From Salaquimonas pukyongi (GTDB lineage Bacteria > Pseudomonadota > Alphaproteobacteria > Rhizobiales > Rhizobiaceae): a stretch of 64,000 nt of DNA. The DNA lies in the NCBI RefSeq assembly GCF_001953055.1, contig NZ_CP019044.1, positions 2,356,001-2,420,000 of the forward strand, given 5' to 3'. The notes under the pieces were generated by a model. It ran no database searches, was not told the origin of the DNA, and saw only the letters and a list, made by a program, of their open reading frames with translations. Of this stretch, positions 18,478 through 27,935 are shown one piece after another (position 1 is the first letter of the stretch; each line of letters opens with the position of its first letter). The position numbers and the translations under genes are program-made.

Positions 18478-19743
18478 TTGCAGAAGGGCAGGAATACAAA
18501 AACAGGGGGAAATTTCATCAAAGCCGACAAGCGCTATGCGCTTTTCATATTAGCGGCAATCTTTGCGGTTGCGCATCTAGACAGACATGTTCTTGGCATT
18601 TCCCTTGATGCAATCGGCAAGGAATTTGCGCTGTCGGATAGCCAACTCGGATTTTTGTCCGGTTTTGTTTTTGCCGTGGTTTTTGTTGTCGCCGGTTTTC
18701 CGATTGCCTGGCTTGCTGCAAGGGGAAGCCGCCGCAACATTGTCGCAGCATCAGCAACGCTCTGGAGCGTGCTGACCATATTGACCGCCTCAGCACAGAA
18801 TTTCCTGCATCTGATCATCGCCCGAATTGGCGTGGGCATTGGCGAAGCAGGTGCTGTTGCCCCAGCCCACTCCATGATTTCCGACTTGTATCCGCCCGAC
18901 CGCAGAACCTCTGCATTGGCGACGTTTACGACGGGCGCAAATATCGGCGTGTTACTGGCCTTTTTGATTGGCGGCATTGCCGGGCAAGCGCTTGGCTGGC
19001 GTTGGGCGTTCGTGATTGCCGGAATGCCGGGTTTACTGCTTGCGGTTTTGCTTCGGTTTACGGTCGGCGAACCGATGCGCGCATCCGATAAAACAGTATC
19101 ATCAAAGCCAAGCACCCTGTTCGCTTCGAGTTTAAAAACCATCTGGGATGACCAAGGCCTGTTCCACGCCATGATGGGGCTGGCGCTTACCGGCATTGTA
19201 ACCTTTGGTGCGCTTGCATGGACCCCCGCCTTCATTATTCGCGCACATGGGTTAGGTCAGGCACAAACCGGTGTTTACCTGGCCTTGAGCATCGGAATCA
19301 TCGGTGGAATTGGCACCTGGCTTAGCGGACGGCTGGCAGACCGGCTTGGCGCGAATAACGCCAAATGGCGCATTGGCATTGTGATTGTGGCCATCCTTGC
19401 AGCAAAGCCGCTGATCTGGGGGTTCCTCCTGATCGGCAATACAAGACTGGCGCTCACGCTTTATACCATCGCTTTAACCATGGGAGCTGTCTTCTGGGGC
19501 CCCACTTTTGCTTTTTTGCATTCACGCGTGGCCAATGAGATGCGGCCCATGGCAACCGCCATATACTTGTTTGCCTTCAACCTGATCGGGGTTGGCATCG
19601 GTCCAACCGTGGTCGGCTTTGCCTCAAGCAATGTATTCCACGGCTTTGGCACCCATTCTCTGGGGATTTCCATGGCGGCGATCCACCTCGCCGGCCTTTG
19701 GGGACTGTGGCACTATTGGAAAGCGATGCAGACGATTAACTGA
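18478..19743 (+). CDS. MFS transporter
   Basis: The product of up to 421 residues has about 12 transmembrane segments and the opening LDRHVLGISLDAIGKEFALSD typical of the spinster-like / anion:cation symporter part of the major facilitator superfamily. IARIGVGIGEAGAVAPAHSM is helix 4. The substrate cannot be read. Start choice is uncertain: I use the TTG at 18478, since no ATG occurs before the first helix, although a good GGGGGA lies at 18505-18510, just before an ATC codon. It converges with the LysR gene, overlapping by 8 bases. Confidence 0.85.
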   Translation: MQKGRNTKTGGNFIKADKRYALFILAAIFAVAHLDRHVLGISLDAIGKEFALSDSQLGFLSGFVFAVVFVVAGFPIAWLAARGSRRNIVAASATLWSVLTILTASAQNFLHLIIARIGVGIGEAGAVAPAHSMISDLYPPDRRTSALATFTTGANIGVLLAFLIGGIAGQALGWRWAFVIAGMPGLLLAVLLRFTVGEPMRASDKTVSSKPSTLFASSLKTIWDDQGLFHAMMGLALTGIVTFGALAWTPAFIIRAHGLGQAQTGVYLALSIGIIGGIGTWLSGRLADRLGANNAKWRIGIVIVAILAAKPLIWGFLLIGNTRLALTLYTIALTMGAVFWGPTFAFLHSRVANEMRPMATAIYLFAFNLIGVGIGPTVVGFASSNVFHGFGTHSLGISMAAIHLAGLWGLWHYWKAMQTIN

Positions 19744-20641
19744 CGATGGTCTTCAACTGGTTTCGCAACCAGGCATGAGCCGGATCATCCGTGTAGTCAT
19801 CATGCCAGATCATGTGCCAGCTTTCAGGGGGCGTTTTGAAAGGAACCTTGAATATTTTCAGGCCAAGCTGATCGGCAAACCTCTCTGCTATGTTGGAGGT
19901 CACCACCCCGATCAGGTCGGTGTCGGCAACAATGTAGGGCAACGACAACATGCGTGAAGCCTTGCAGACAATCCGGCGAGTGCGGCCTTTTGCTTTGGCT
20001 TCCTGATGAAAACTCGATGCCCGGCGCAGTGAATCACCGATCAAAACCCATTGAAGACTAAAGAAATCATCCTCGGTGATCGTGTCCTTGTGACCAATCA
20101 CCGGATGATCGGCTCGGGCGATGATGCATGTTTGTGTTGATAACAGATGGCTGGAACGGATCTTATCCTCGTTGATTGGGATGACGAACAAACCCAGGTG
20201 AACTTCCTTGGCTAAAATCCTCGCTCGCAGCTTCTCCGGATCCATGGGCTGAAGCGCAAAAGAAATGCCGGGGCAGTTCTGGGCAGCATGGCGGATCAAA
20301 GCCGGCATCAGCACCGGTTCAACCGCATCCGACATGATGATCTTGAACTCCATGACGGAGTCTTCGGGGGAAAAATCACCCGCTTCCTCCAGCGATTTTT
20401 CTATTGCTTTTAGTGCCTTGCCAATAACGGGCGCGAGGCGCCTGGCCTCATCGGTTGGAGCGATGCCCTTGCCTTCACGCTCAAACAGCGGGTCATTCAA
20501 CGTATCGCGTAACCGGTTGAGCGCATTGGAAACCGCTGGCTGGCTAAGCGCCAGCTTGTTGGCTGCCTTGGTAATGCTGCGCTCACTGAAAACAGCCTCA
20601 AAAACCAGCAGCAGGTTCAGATCAAGATTTCTTAAATTCAT
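19736..20641 (-). CDS. LysR family transcriptional regulator
   Basis: The 301-residue protein has an N-terminal winged helix (LDLNLLLVFEAVFSERSITKAANKLALSQPAVSNALNRLR) split here as LDLNLLLVFEAVFSER and SITKAANKLALSQPAV, followed by a substrate-binding domain. It resembles the NodD/LinR-type branch. The start MNLRNLDLN at 20641 is the usual position for the family. It is divergent from the autotransporter gene, with a T-N11-A palindrome between them, and convergent with the MFS gene, so it may control one or both. Confidence 0.9.
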   Translation of the reverse strand: MNLRNLDLNLLLVFEAVFSERSITKAANKLALSQPAVSNALNRLRDTLNDPLFEREGKGIAPTDEARRLAPVIGKALKAIEKSLEEAGDFSPEDSVMEFKIIMSDAVEPVLMPALIRHAAQNCPGISFALQPMDPEKLRARILAKEVHLGLFVIPINEDKIRSSHLLSTQTCIIARADHPVIGHKDTITEDDFFSLQWVLIGDSLRRASSFHQEAKAKGRTRRIVCKASRMLSLPYIVADTDLIGVVTSNIAERFADQLGLKIFKVPFKTPPESWHMIWHDDYTDDPAHAWLRNQLKTIVS

Positions 20642-20763
20642 GTTGTGAATACACTCCATCACGAAATGAAACTTGAATGTGCAGAATATTCCGATCAAAT
20701 CCTAACACAATAAGCTTTTTGGACTCCTGATCGCTTCAGCGAATTATGTCTGTGAATATAATT

Positions 20764-20780
20764 CATTCAAGCCATGAATG
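20764..20780. promoter_or_regulatory. LysR-type operator candidate
   Basis: CATTCA (20764-20769) and TGAATG (20775-20780) form a perfect 6-base inverted repeat with a 5-base spacer, containing TTCA-N5-TGAA, the T-N11-A pattern of LysR-type sites. It lies in the 190-base divergent region between the LysR gene and the autotransporter gene. A further ATTCAAATGAA lies 4 bases downstream. Confidence 0.55.
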
Positions 20781-20831
20781 TTTATTCAAATGAAAACGGG
20801 AAGCTTGAGAGGCTTTTGACGGGGGTCTTGT

Positions 20832-23800
20832 GTGTTGCTGGGGATGGAAATGGACCGGACAGACGGGGTTAGGGCGGCTCTTCAAAGCAGCTCAGAGCGC
20901 GTGTTCGACAAGGCTGGGTACCCGGCGGGGTCTGGCCTGACGCGCTTGTACCGCCATCACCTGTTAATGCCGGTCTTTGCCGGGGCTGTGGCATTTTGCT
21001 TGCCTACGAGTGCGACAGCGCAAACTGTTGTTCCCCCTTCCAATGGCCCCTGTGTCGTGACGGGATCAACCGTTACCTGCATCGGCAATGTGTCTGCCGG
21101 TATTGCTGCCAACACGCCCGGAATTGACACGCTCAATGTCAACAACCTCACCCAGAATGTTGCGCCGGCTGCCGGAGTTTCCGGAGTCTCATTCATCAAT
21201 TCGGCGGTCGATTCCAACCTGTTTGTGAGTGTCAACGCACCGCCCTTCAGCATCATGACCAACGGTGATGATGCCCGCGGCATAGTGGTCGATAATCAAA
21301 GAAATGGTGATGTGTTCGTGACAGCCATCACTGATATTTCCACCCAAGGCGACTTCAGCCGCGGAATTGAAGCGATCGTGGATGGGTTTGGCAGCGTATT
21401 TGTCGACGCGACCGGGACCATTTCGACGATGGGAGAAGAAGCGAACGGTCTCCATGCCGAGCAGACCGACGAGGATGGCAACGTCTCGGTCATATCGGCG
21501 GGAACAATCAGCACAACCGGCGTTGATTCGCGTGGCATTTTTGCCAATCAGCGCGGCGGCGATGGCAATGTGACTGTCTCGACCAACAGCGCGATTTTGA
21601 CCACTGACCTGCGTGGCAGAGGTATAGAGGCAACACAATCAAGCGGGGACGGCAACATCACTGTCACATCGACAGATACGATTGCCACGCAAGGGCGCGA
21701 TGCCGTCGCCATTCTGGCATTCCAGTTTGCCGGAGCCGGTGATGTCATCGTGAATGCCGATGGCGATATTTCCACCCAAGGGGACCGCGCGCCGGGAATC
21801 AATGCCGCCTTGCAGACCGGAGCCGGACGAGTGATTGTCACAAACCGGGGAGCCATTACCACCCAGGGGGAGAACTCGAACGCAATCAGCGCTACTAATT
21901 CGGTCGACGGCATTACACAAGTCACCACCCACGGCGCGATAAACACATTTGGAGAGCGTTCGGAAGGAATAGCGGCAAGCACCTTTGGAGTGGGTGACAT
22001 TGTCGTTACCAACAATGCCGCCATTCATACCCGTGGCAGGTCATCGGACGCCATAAGCGCCAATCGCAATGGCGGTGACGGACATATTCGCGTTACTGTG
22101 AATGACGACATCATCACTGAGGGCGACAGTGCCGAAGGTGTCTCTGTGGGTTCTTCCAGCGGCAGCGGTTTTGACGTTGAGGTCACTACGAATGCAGACA
22201 TTCGAACCACGGGAGAATTTGCCGAAGGAATTGACGTTTCGAAGATAGTATCGGGCGAAATCAACATTACCACCAACGGGAATGTGACGACTTCAGACGA
22301 AAATTCAACCGCAATACGTGCTGATCACTCAGGCAATGAAGGCAACATCAATGTTGCCATAAACGGCGCCATTGCAACCAGCAGCGAAGGATCATCCGGC
22401 GTTCGGGCTGTTCAGCAACAGGGCGACGGTGATGTCACGGTTTCGGTTACCGGTTCGGTCATGACCGCGAATGACGATTCTCCGGGTGTGCGAGCCGAGC
22501 AGGACGGCGGAGACGGCAATGCGACCATAAACGTTAGCGGCTCCGTGATCACCAATGGCAGGGATTCTCCCGCCTTGCACGCACTGCAGGAGGCTCGGGA
22601 CGGGGATGTCATCGTGAATGTTTCCGGCGGCACCGTTCGCGCGACCGGCGCCAATTCCCAGGCCATTCTGGCTGAACAGGCCGGCCGCGATGGCAATGTT
22701 CTGATCAACACGAATGGCATGGTCGTTTCTTCCGATGGCAACGCAATCGATGCGCTGGTGATCGGCAACGGCACCATCAACATCAATGCGGCGGGATCCG
22801 TTAGCGGAACAACCGGCATCGTTGTGCAGAACAGAGCCGCCATGGCGCCGGCAACCATCACCACGTCTGCCACCATCACCGGGACCGCAGGCACAGCCAT
22901 CGATTTGCGTGGTGACGGTAATGATATTGTTACTCTTCGCGGTGGTGCGGTTATCAACGGCTCGATCGATTTCGGTAACGGCAATGATGGCATGGGCGGC
23001 ACCAATCCGAATGATATTGACACGCTGAATGTTCTGCCAGGCTTTAACGGGACCGTGAACTTTGCCGACACCCAGGGCGATGATGACCTTCAATCTGCGC
23101 CGGAGAACATCCAGCTTTCCGGCGGCGGTGTGCTGATCAATGGTGGCACCACGCTCATTGCCGTCGACAGGACCGGCTTTGATGCCCTGGGCACCTATAT
23201 CAGCGATTTGGCGGATGGTATTTTCAATGTCTTGGATGGTCCGGCCCCAATTTCCCATGACCATTCGTCGGGTACTGAGTTTGGCTACCGTGCGATTACC
23301 GGTGATGGCGCGGCGAAAGACGGAGTTCGTTATTGGGGAACCGGATTTGGCGCAGCCCGTCACGTCGATGCCACGAACAGTATTGCCGGTTTCGGCCATG
23401 ATTTTGCTGGGATTGCGACCGGAATTGAAGTGGGTGATGCCGAACTGGACGGTGCCTGGGGGCTTTTCGGCGGCTATGCCAACAGCAATATCAGCCTTGG
23501 GGCCGGCGCTGGAGGTACGGACATCGAGAGTTTTTTTGGAGGCGTTTACTGGAAACACGATTATGGCACGCACCGCATTCATGCTGCCTTTGTGGCCGGT
23601 GCGAGCGACATTGAAACCGTACGAACAGTTAACGGGCGTAAGGCAGGAAGTGAGTATGACGGCTTCTTCTATGCACCGTCTCTTACTCTATCGGCGCCGG
23701 TGGATATGCTGGCAGTACCAGCGTTCGTGAGTGGCCGGGCAAGCTATGTCGGCCTTGATCTCGACGGTTATACCGAGTCGGGCATCATGAACCCCTTGAC

Positions 23801-24140
23801 CATTGGTGAGCGGACGGTTTCCGTGGTCAACCTTCGCGGACAGCTTTCCCTTCCACAGGTGAAGGAACATGGCAGCGGCGCCCACACCCACCTTAATTGG
23901 TCGCTGGGTGTTGATGCCACGATTGATGCAGGATCGGACAATGTAAACGCTGTCGTTGCTGCTACACCATTCAGCTTCTCGACAGAGACGGTCGAAGACA
24001 CCTCGATATTTGCCGGCCTGAGTCTCACCCATACAAGTGCCGATGGTGCCCGTTCAATAACGTTTGCCGGTGAGGCACAGTCTGATCTGAATGGCGGCTA
24101 TCAGGCTAGCGGCGAAGTGCGCGTCACATTCCAGTTCTAG
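20832..24140 (+). CDS. autotransporter (type V secretion) with beta-helix passenger
   Basis: This 1102-residue outer-membrane protein has an extended signal peptide ending near residue 64 (FAGAVAFCLPTSATAQ), a passenger built of about 17-20 degenerate repeats of roughly 35 residues with the pattern GDGNVTVS-x-ITT-G-S-GI-A, and a C-terminal 12-strand barrel domain from about residue 830, ending in the terminal Phe (EVRVTFQF). The repeat pattern predicts a right-handed beta helix displayed at the cell surface; adhesion is plausible but not shown. The start may be the GTG at 20832 or the ATGs at 20844 or 20850. It is the largest cargo of the block bracketed by the carB repeats. Confidence 0.88.
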   Translation: MLLGMEMDRTDGVRAALQSSSERVFDKAGYPAGSGLTRLYRHHLLMPVFAGAVAFCLPTSATAQTVVPPSNGPCVVTGSTVTCIGNVSAGIAANTPGIDTLNVNNLTQNVAPAAGVSGVSFINSAVDSNLFVSVNAPPFSIMTNGDDARGIVVDNQRNGDVFVTAITDISTQGDFSRGIEAIVDGFGSVFVDATGTISTMGEEANGLHAEQTDEDGNVSVISAGTISTTGVDSRGIFANQRGGDGNVTVSTNSAILTTDLRGRGIEATQSSGDGNITVTSTDTIATQGRDAVAILAFQFAGAGDVIVNADGDISTQGDRAPGINAALQTGAGRVIVTNRGAITTQGENSNAISATNSVDGITQVTTHGAINTFGERSEGIAASTFGVGDIVVTNNAAIHTRGRSSDAISANRNGGDGHIRVTVNDDIITEGDSAEGVSVGSSSGSGFDVEVTTNADIRTTGEFAEGIDVSKIVSGEINITTNGNVTTSDENSTAIRADHSGNEGNINVAINGAIATSSEGSSGVRAVQQQGDGDVTVSVTGSVMTANDDSPGVRAEQDGGDGNATINVSGSVITNGRDSPALHALQEARDGDVIVNVSGGTVRATGANSQAILAEQAGRDGNVLINTNGMVVSSDGNAIDALVIGNGTININAAGSVSGTTGIVVQNRAAMAPATITTSATITGTAGTAIDLRGDGNDIVTLRGGAVINGSIDFGNGNDGMGGTNPNDIDTLNVLPGFNGTVNFADTQGDDDLQSAPENIQLSGGGVLINGGTTLIAVDRTGFDALGTYISDLADGIFNVLDGPAPISHDHSSGTEFGYRAITGDGAAKDGVRYWGTGFGAARHVDATNSIAGFGHDFAGIATGIEVGDAELDGAWGLFGGYANSNISLGAGAGGTDIESFFGGVYWKHDYGTHRIHAAFVAGASDIETVRTVNGRKAGSEYDGFFYAPSLTLSAPVDMLAVPAFVSGRASYVGLDLDGYTESGIMNPLTIGERTVSVVNLRGQLSLPQVKEHGSGAHTHLNWSLGVDATIDAGSDNVNAVVAATPFSFSTETVEDTSIFAGLSLTHTSADGARSITFAGEAQSDLNGGYQASGEVRVTFQF

Positions 24141-24311
24141 GGTCAGGCCTCATAAACAGGGTCGAAATGGCGTTGAAGTCGCAAGGATATGCAAGGAAAA
24201 GACCGCAGGATGGGCTGGTTTCCCATTCAAGGCCTTTGACGCAACAGATCGCAGTGGTTTCATCGTCCAGGGATATGACCGATTTTCCCGGCTGCTTTGT
24301 TGCAAGTTATT

Positions 24312-24330
24312 GAAACCCGAAGGGTTTCTT
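24312..24330 (+). terminator. weak terminator candidate
   Basis: GAAACCC (24312-24318) and GGGTTTC (24322-24328) form a perfect 7-base stem with a GAA loop, followed only by TT. It is 170 bases after the autotransporter stop and 17 bases before the distal carB repeat. The rest of 24141-24346 holds no gene I can support. Confidence 0.35.
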
Positions 24331-24346
24331 GCAGGCTTGCGCCAGG

Positions 24347-24407
24347 GCGATCTCGCGGTCAAACCGCTGCAGGACTATTTCAACTGACCCTTCTTGCTGG
24401 TCGCAAA
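24347..24407 (+). pseudogene. distal direct repeat: carB 3'-end fragment
   Basis: The frame ending at the TGA at 24385-24387 reads [16 protein letters not shown], the C-terminus of CarB ([16 protein letters not shown] in the intact gene). Identity with 18327-18387 is 58 of 61 and continues 20 bases beyond the stop. Only the last 16-18 codons are present and nothing upstream matches carB. It is either the original gene end left behind by an insertion or a duplicated scar. Confidence 0.85.
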
Positions 24408-24471
24408 GCAAGGATGGGGGCTGTGCAGACCTTGCTGCCATCATGTGAATGTCCGCAATCGGTTTTACCAC

Positions 24472-25311
24472 CTATGCTGCGAACGCCTCCCGGATCGCCT
24501 CGGACATCGCATCACAGATCGGACCCTTTGCTCCGCTCGCCTTCTGCAACACCAGATATGTCGGGGAACCAGCCCCGATGTCCGGCAAAGTGCGCAACAC
24601 CTCGGCGTCTTCCGATGCACTCAGCAGACCAGCCGCGATCCCGGACTGCACGGCGGCGCGAACCCCCGTTGCGCTCTCACTTGTGAAGACGATCTGATAT
24701 TGCCGACCAACTTCTTTCAAACTGGACAGGGCAAGGTCACGCCACCAGCAGTCTCGATCAAAGACGGCGATAGGCAGGACTTCCGACGCGGAAACATCAC
24801 GGTCACGGCTGCACATCCACACAAGGTGGTCCTCTTTGAGAATAGTATCGTCCTTGCCTGGCTCAGCCACTTCATAGACGGCGAGGTCGAGCGCTCCTGA
24901 CGTGAGTGCGGACGCAAATCCGGCTCCCAGGGCGCAGTGGACCTCCAGTTCAACGTCAGGGTGCAATGCCGCAAAGGATGAAATGATGTTAGCCAGTTTC
25001 GACCGGCTGTGATCGTCCGGCATTCCGATCCGCAACTTGCCTTTGAGACCCCCGCCCCGAAGCTCTGACAGGGTTGCGTCGAGAGATTGAACGACGTCTC
25101 GCGCCACCGGGTGCAGTTTCTCGCCTGCGATAGTCAGAGACACCCCTCGACCGTGGCGGCGAAAAAGCGGCTGTCCGACGACCTCCTCCAATTGCCTGAC
25201 CTGAAGGCTGGTCGCGGATTGCGAACGACCGATGCGCTCGGCACCGCCCGTCACGCTTCCTGCCTCCAAAATGGCGAGGAAAGTCCGCAAATGATCGCTA
25301 TTGAGATGCAT
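24472..25311 (-). CDS. LysR family transcriptional regulator
   Basis: The 279-residue regulator starts at MHLNSDHLRTFLAILEAGSV, with the winged helix ERIGRSQSATSLQVRQLEEVVG and a C-terminal effector domain. It is divergent from a membrane permease, with 98 bases between the starts that contain a GAAAC/GTTTC palindrome. That arrangement suggests it controls the permease, a common LysR layout. The effector is unknown. Confidence 0.9.
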   Translation of the reverse strand: MHLNSDHLRTFLAILEAGSVTGGAERIGRSQSATSLQVRQLEEVVGQPLFRRHGRGVSLTIAGEKLHPVARDVVQSLDATLSELRGGGLKGKLRIGMPDDHSRSKLANIISSFAALHPDVELEVHCALGAGFASALTSGALDLAVYEVAEPGKDDTILKEDHLVWMCSRDRDVSASEVLPIAVFDRDCWWRDLALSSLKEVGRQYQIVFTSESATGVRAAVQSGIAAGLLSASEDAEVLRTLPDIGAGSPTYLVLQKASGAKGPICDAMSEAIREAFAA

Positions 25312-25342
25312 CAAGCCATGCGCAATTCCGATAGTTGAAATA

Positions 25343-25357
25343 GAAACTACTCGTTTC
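25343..25357. promoter_or_regulatory. operator candidate between LysR and permease genes
   Basis: GAAAC (25343-25347) and GTTTC (25353-25357) form a perfect inverted repeat with a 5-base spacer. An outer pair TTGA (25335-25338) and TCAA (25358-25361) flanks it. The position, between divergent starts at 25311 and 25410, fits a LysR binding site. Confidence 0.5.
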
Positions 25358-25409
25358 TCAAATACCTGTCGAGACCTTACCTTCTTGTTCCAAAGGACAG
25401 GAGAACCCC

Positions 25410-26441
25410 ATGTCGGTTTCAGAAATCGTGCAGATGGCCCGGCCAGGCGCCAGGCATTTCTATATGTTGCTGACGGCAACGCTTATCGCTCTGGCCCTTT
25501 GGCGACCGGGCTTGGCGCTGGATACGGCGCAGTTCGTCGTGCTCGGCATGATCCACGTCACGCCACTTGTCATTCCAGGTATCGTGCTTGCCGCCTGGAT
25601 CACGGCAAGCGGGGGCAGCGATCAGGTGGCAGCAGTGTTTCATGGCCGAACGGTGCAGACTGTTATCGGGGCCACGGTCGTCGGAGCCTTGCTTCCGGTT
25701 TGCGGCGTTACTGTCCTGCCGCTGATGGCAGGGCTTCTGGCCGCGAGAGTTCCGCTGGCCCCTGTTATGGCGTTCTGGCTGGCCTCACCCATCACGGGAC
25801 CGGCGATGCTGTCGGCAACGGTCGCCACCCTTGGGTGGGAGTTTGCCATCGGCAAGGCGTTGGCAGCCATTGGATTGGGCCTGTTTGGCGGGAGTATGAC
25901 CGCTCTCGCCGCAAGCCGCGACTGGGTCATGTCACCTCTGCGCTCGAACCGGATCGTCGGATCGCTTGGCGGACAATGCGGCGGGTGCGGTGCAGATTCG
26001 CCGGGCTTTGATCTGCGCATCTGGCGCGACCAGGACCGCCGAGCCAGGTTCATCCGGGAAAGCTGGTCGATCACACGGCTGATCCTGTTGGTTCTGACAC
26101 CCGCATTCGCGGCGGAGTATCTGCTGAACGCGTGGTTGGAGCCGAACGCCGTCGCCGCTTATGTTGGCCGTGACAGCGCCTTTGCTGTCCCGCTCGCGGT
26201 TGTCGTCGGAGGACCAGCTTACATCGACGGATATGCAGCACTTCCCCTGACCCGCGCATTGCTGGAACACGGCATGTCTTCGGGCGCGGCGATGGCCTTT
26301 CTGGTCTCGGGCGGTGTAGTCAGCATCTGGGGCGCAATGGCGATTTTTCCAGTGTTGAAACTGAAGCCGTTTCTGCTCTATCTCGCACTGGCGGCCGTCG
26401 GGTCGATGGCTTCGGGATGGGCATTCGGGGCACTCTGCTGA
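25410..26441 (+). CDS. membrane permease, DUF318 / YraQ-ArsP type
   Basis: The 343-residue inner-membrane protein has about 8-10 helices in two related halves. Each half carries a Pro/Gly-rich segment typical of the family (GALLPVCGVTVLPLMAGLL; VGGPAYIDGYAALPLTRALL). A central hydrophilic loop contains three cysteines in GGQCGGCGADS, which may bind a metal or metalloid. Relatives include ArsP, which exports organoarsenicals, but other members have unrelated or unknown cargo. The divergent LysR gene probably regulates it. Confidence 0.8.
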   Translation: MSVSEIVQMARPGARHFYMLLTATLIALALWRPGLALDTAQFVVLGMIHVTPLVIPGIVLAAWITASGGSDQVAAVFHGRTVQTVIGATVVGALLPVCGVTVLPLMAGLLAARVPLAPVMAFWLASPITGPAMLSATVATLGWEFAIGKALAAIGLGLFGGSMTALAASRDWVMSPLRSNRIVGSLGGQCGGCGADSPGFDLRIWRDQDRRARFIRESWSITRLILLVLTPAFAAEYLLNAWLEPNAVAAYVGRDSAFAVPLAVVVGGPAYIDGYAALPLTRALLEHGMSSGAAMAFLVSGGVVSIWGAMAIFPVLKLKPFLLYLALAAVGSMASGWAFGALC

Positions 26442-26476
26442 CCTGGAGAAGCGGTCGTTCGCTGCACCCCGGCGAA

Positions 26477-26519
26477 TGAACAGGCAGGGCTCTTAACAGC
26501 CGCTTGTATCGCCTGTTCA
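26477..26519. repeat. 9-base inverted repeat between convergent genes
   Basis: TGAACAGGC (26477-26485) pairs with GCCTGTTCA (26511-26519), with a 25-base loop. It sits between the permease stop (26441) and the FAD oxidoreductase stop (26517). It may help end transcription, but there is no T-run. Confidence 0.4.
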
Positions 26520-27884
26520 AATCGCCGGCCCGGGCCGCAATTTGCTGCCATCGGTAAAGCGCGAAAACCGAAACCGCGTCATGTCGTGGTCGGTTTCCTT
26601 GCCCGCGGCAATCTTCGCCATCGCCTTGCCATAGGCCGGTCCGATGCCGAAGCCGTGCCCGCTCATGCCGGTTGCCAGCATCAGCCCTTCGGTCCCCGGC
26701 ACCCGGTCGCAGATCGGCACGATATCCGGCATGGCATCGATCATGCCGGCCCAGGTGGCAATCAGACGCGGTTTGCCAAGATTGGGAAACCGGGAAGCAA
26801 AAGCCTCGCGCATTTTCTCAAGTTTGCCGGTATTTGGCGCCGGTTCCAGCACCCGGCAGCGCTCGAACGGGCTTTCCTCGTCCTCGTCCCAGTTGCGTGG
26901 TGTGCCCCAGCCATCGGGAAAGCCCTTGGGCGCGCGGACATGAAACCGCGTATCGCGCCAGTGCTCGCTTGCCACGGGCAGCCATTTGAGAAAGTGGCGA
27001 AAAGCGGACGGCCCGATGTACAGATCATGAAGATCAGGCAGCGAGACCGTATAGCCGCCATCTTCGCGGCGGCGGAAAGCAAGCCTTTCATCCCCGGCAC
27101 ATCCTTCGAAAACGGCCGGCATGGCGGCCGTGGCGCTGACGGTGGAGCGAACGCTCAATTGCGGAATGGCGATGCCATGGCGCTGCAGGAACAGGGACGA
27201 CCAGGCACCGGCTGCGACCAGAACCTGCTCACAACGCACAATCCCTTCTTCGGTAGCAACGCCCGTAATCCGGTCATTGGTGATGACAAGCGCCCTTGCA
27301 GCACAGTTTTCCCGCACCAAAACGCCCTCATCACGGGCAAGTTCGGCAAAAGCCGGCACCGCCTGCCAGGGTTCAGCGCGCCCGTCATCCTCGGTAATGG
27401 TGGCGCCGATCCAGCGATGGGCTGTGTGAAGCCCCCCCTGATCAATGCGCTGCGAGACTTCCGCCGCGCTCAAAAGCCGCGTCGTCAACTGATGGCGTTT
27501 TGCAACCTCCAGCCAGGCCTCATGCCGGGCAAGTTCTGCTTCGCTGCTTGCAAGATAGACAATGCCGCAGCGCTTGAAACCGGCCCTGCCCTTCACCCTG
27601 GCATCCAGTTCCGCCCATAGCCGGCTGGCTTCCTTCATCACCGGCAATTCATCCTCGTCACGCCCGTGCTGACGCACCCAGCCCCAATTGCGCGAGGATT
27701 GTTCGCAGGCGATCCGGCCCTTTTCGATCAGCGCCACCGAAAGCCCTTCTGCACGCATGTAAAGCGCGCTGGTAACACCCACCACACCTCCGCCGATAAC
27801 AACCACATCGACGGCGTCGGGAAGACTGTCAGAAAAACGCACCGGTGTCTTGAGATTGACCGGTCCTTGCGGGTTGCTGGGCAT
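26517..27884 (-). CDS. FAD-dependent oxidoreductase, DAO (glycine/D-amino-acid oxidase) family
   Basis: The 455-residue protein begins with a Rossmann FAD-binding motif, [31 protein letters not shown], split here as [17 protein letters not shown] and then the acidic end VALIEKG, and closes with [20 protein letters not shown], the second FAD-contact region of the DAO family. The Arg-rich middle ([15 protein letters not shown]) is shared with gamma-glutamylputrescine and sarcosine-type oxidases. The likely reaction is oxidation of a secondary or primary amine or amino acid; the substrate cannot be read. The start MPSNPQGP at 27884 avoids an AT-rich upstream region. It is divergent from greA. 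Confidence 0.85.
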   Translation of the reverse strand: MPSNPQGPVNLKTPVRFSDSLPDAVDVVVIGGGVVGVTSALYMRAEGLSVALIEKGRIACEQSSRNWGWVRQHGRDEDELPVMKEASRLWAELDARVKGRAGFKRCGIVYLASSEAELARHEAWLEVAKRHQLTTRLLSAAEVSQRIDQGGLHTAHRWIGATITEDDGRAEPWQAVPAFAELARDEGVLVRENCAARALVITNDRITGVATEEGIVRCEQVLVAAGAWSSLFLQRHGIAIPQLSVRSTVSATAAMPAVFEGCAGDERLAFRRREDGGYTVSLPDLHDLYIGPSAFRHFLKWLPVASEHWRDTRFHVRAPKGFPDGWGTPRNWDEDEESPFERCRVLEPAPNTGKLEKMREAFASRFPNLGKPRLIATWAGMIDAMPDIVPICDRVPGTEGLMLATGMSGHGFGIGPAYGKAMAKIAAGKETDHDMTRFRFSRFTDGSKLRPGPAI

Positions 27885-27935
27885 GAAAAACTCGCTTTTT
27901 CTGCTTGCATATCCCTGCCCGGCAGCGAAAAAAAG

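Larger units (their letters stand above)
18388..24346. mobile_element. candidate genomic island or cargo block between carB 3'-end repeats
   Basis: About 6 kb between two near-identical copies of the carB 3' end. It holds an MFS transporter, a divergent LysR regulator and a 1102-residue autotransporter. Its coding sequence looks AT-richer by eye than carB, especially in the MFS gene. The proximal and distal carB ends differ by synonymous changes (GAC/GAT in two Asp codons), as expected if the incoming DNA brought its own version of the gene end. No integrase or transposase is present, so if it was an integrative element it has lost its recombinase, or the block came by homologous recombination. 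Confidence 0.5.

Noticed and set aside
20832-24140. Regular repeats in this stretch as a possible CRISPR array or tandem-repeat DNA
   Set aside because: The periodicity is in the encoded protein (units of about 35 residues); the DNA units are diverged and lie in one open reading frame of an autotransporter.
24091-24387. An intact small gene ending with the CarB C-terminus
   Set aside because: Only the last 16-18 codons resemble CarB; the rest overlaps the autotransporter end and non-coding sequence.
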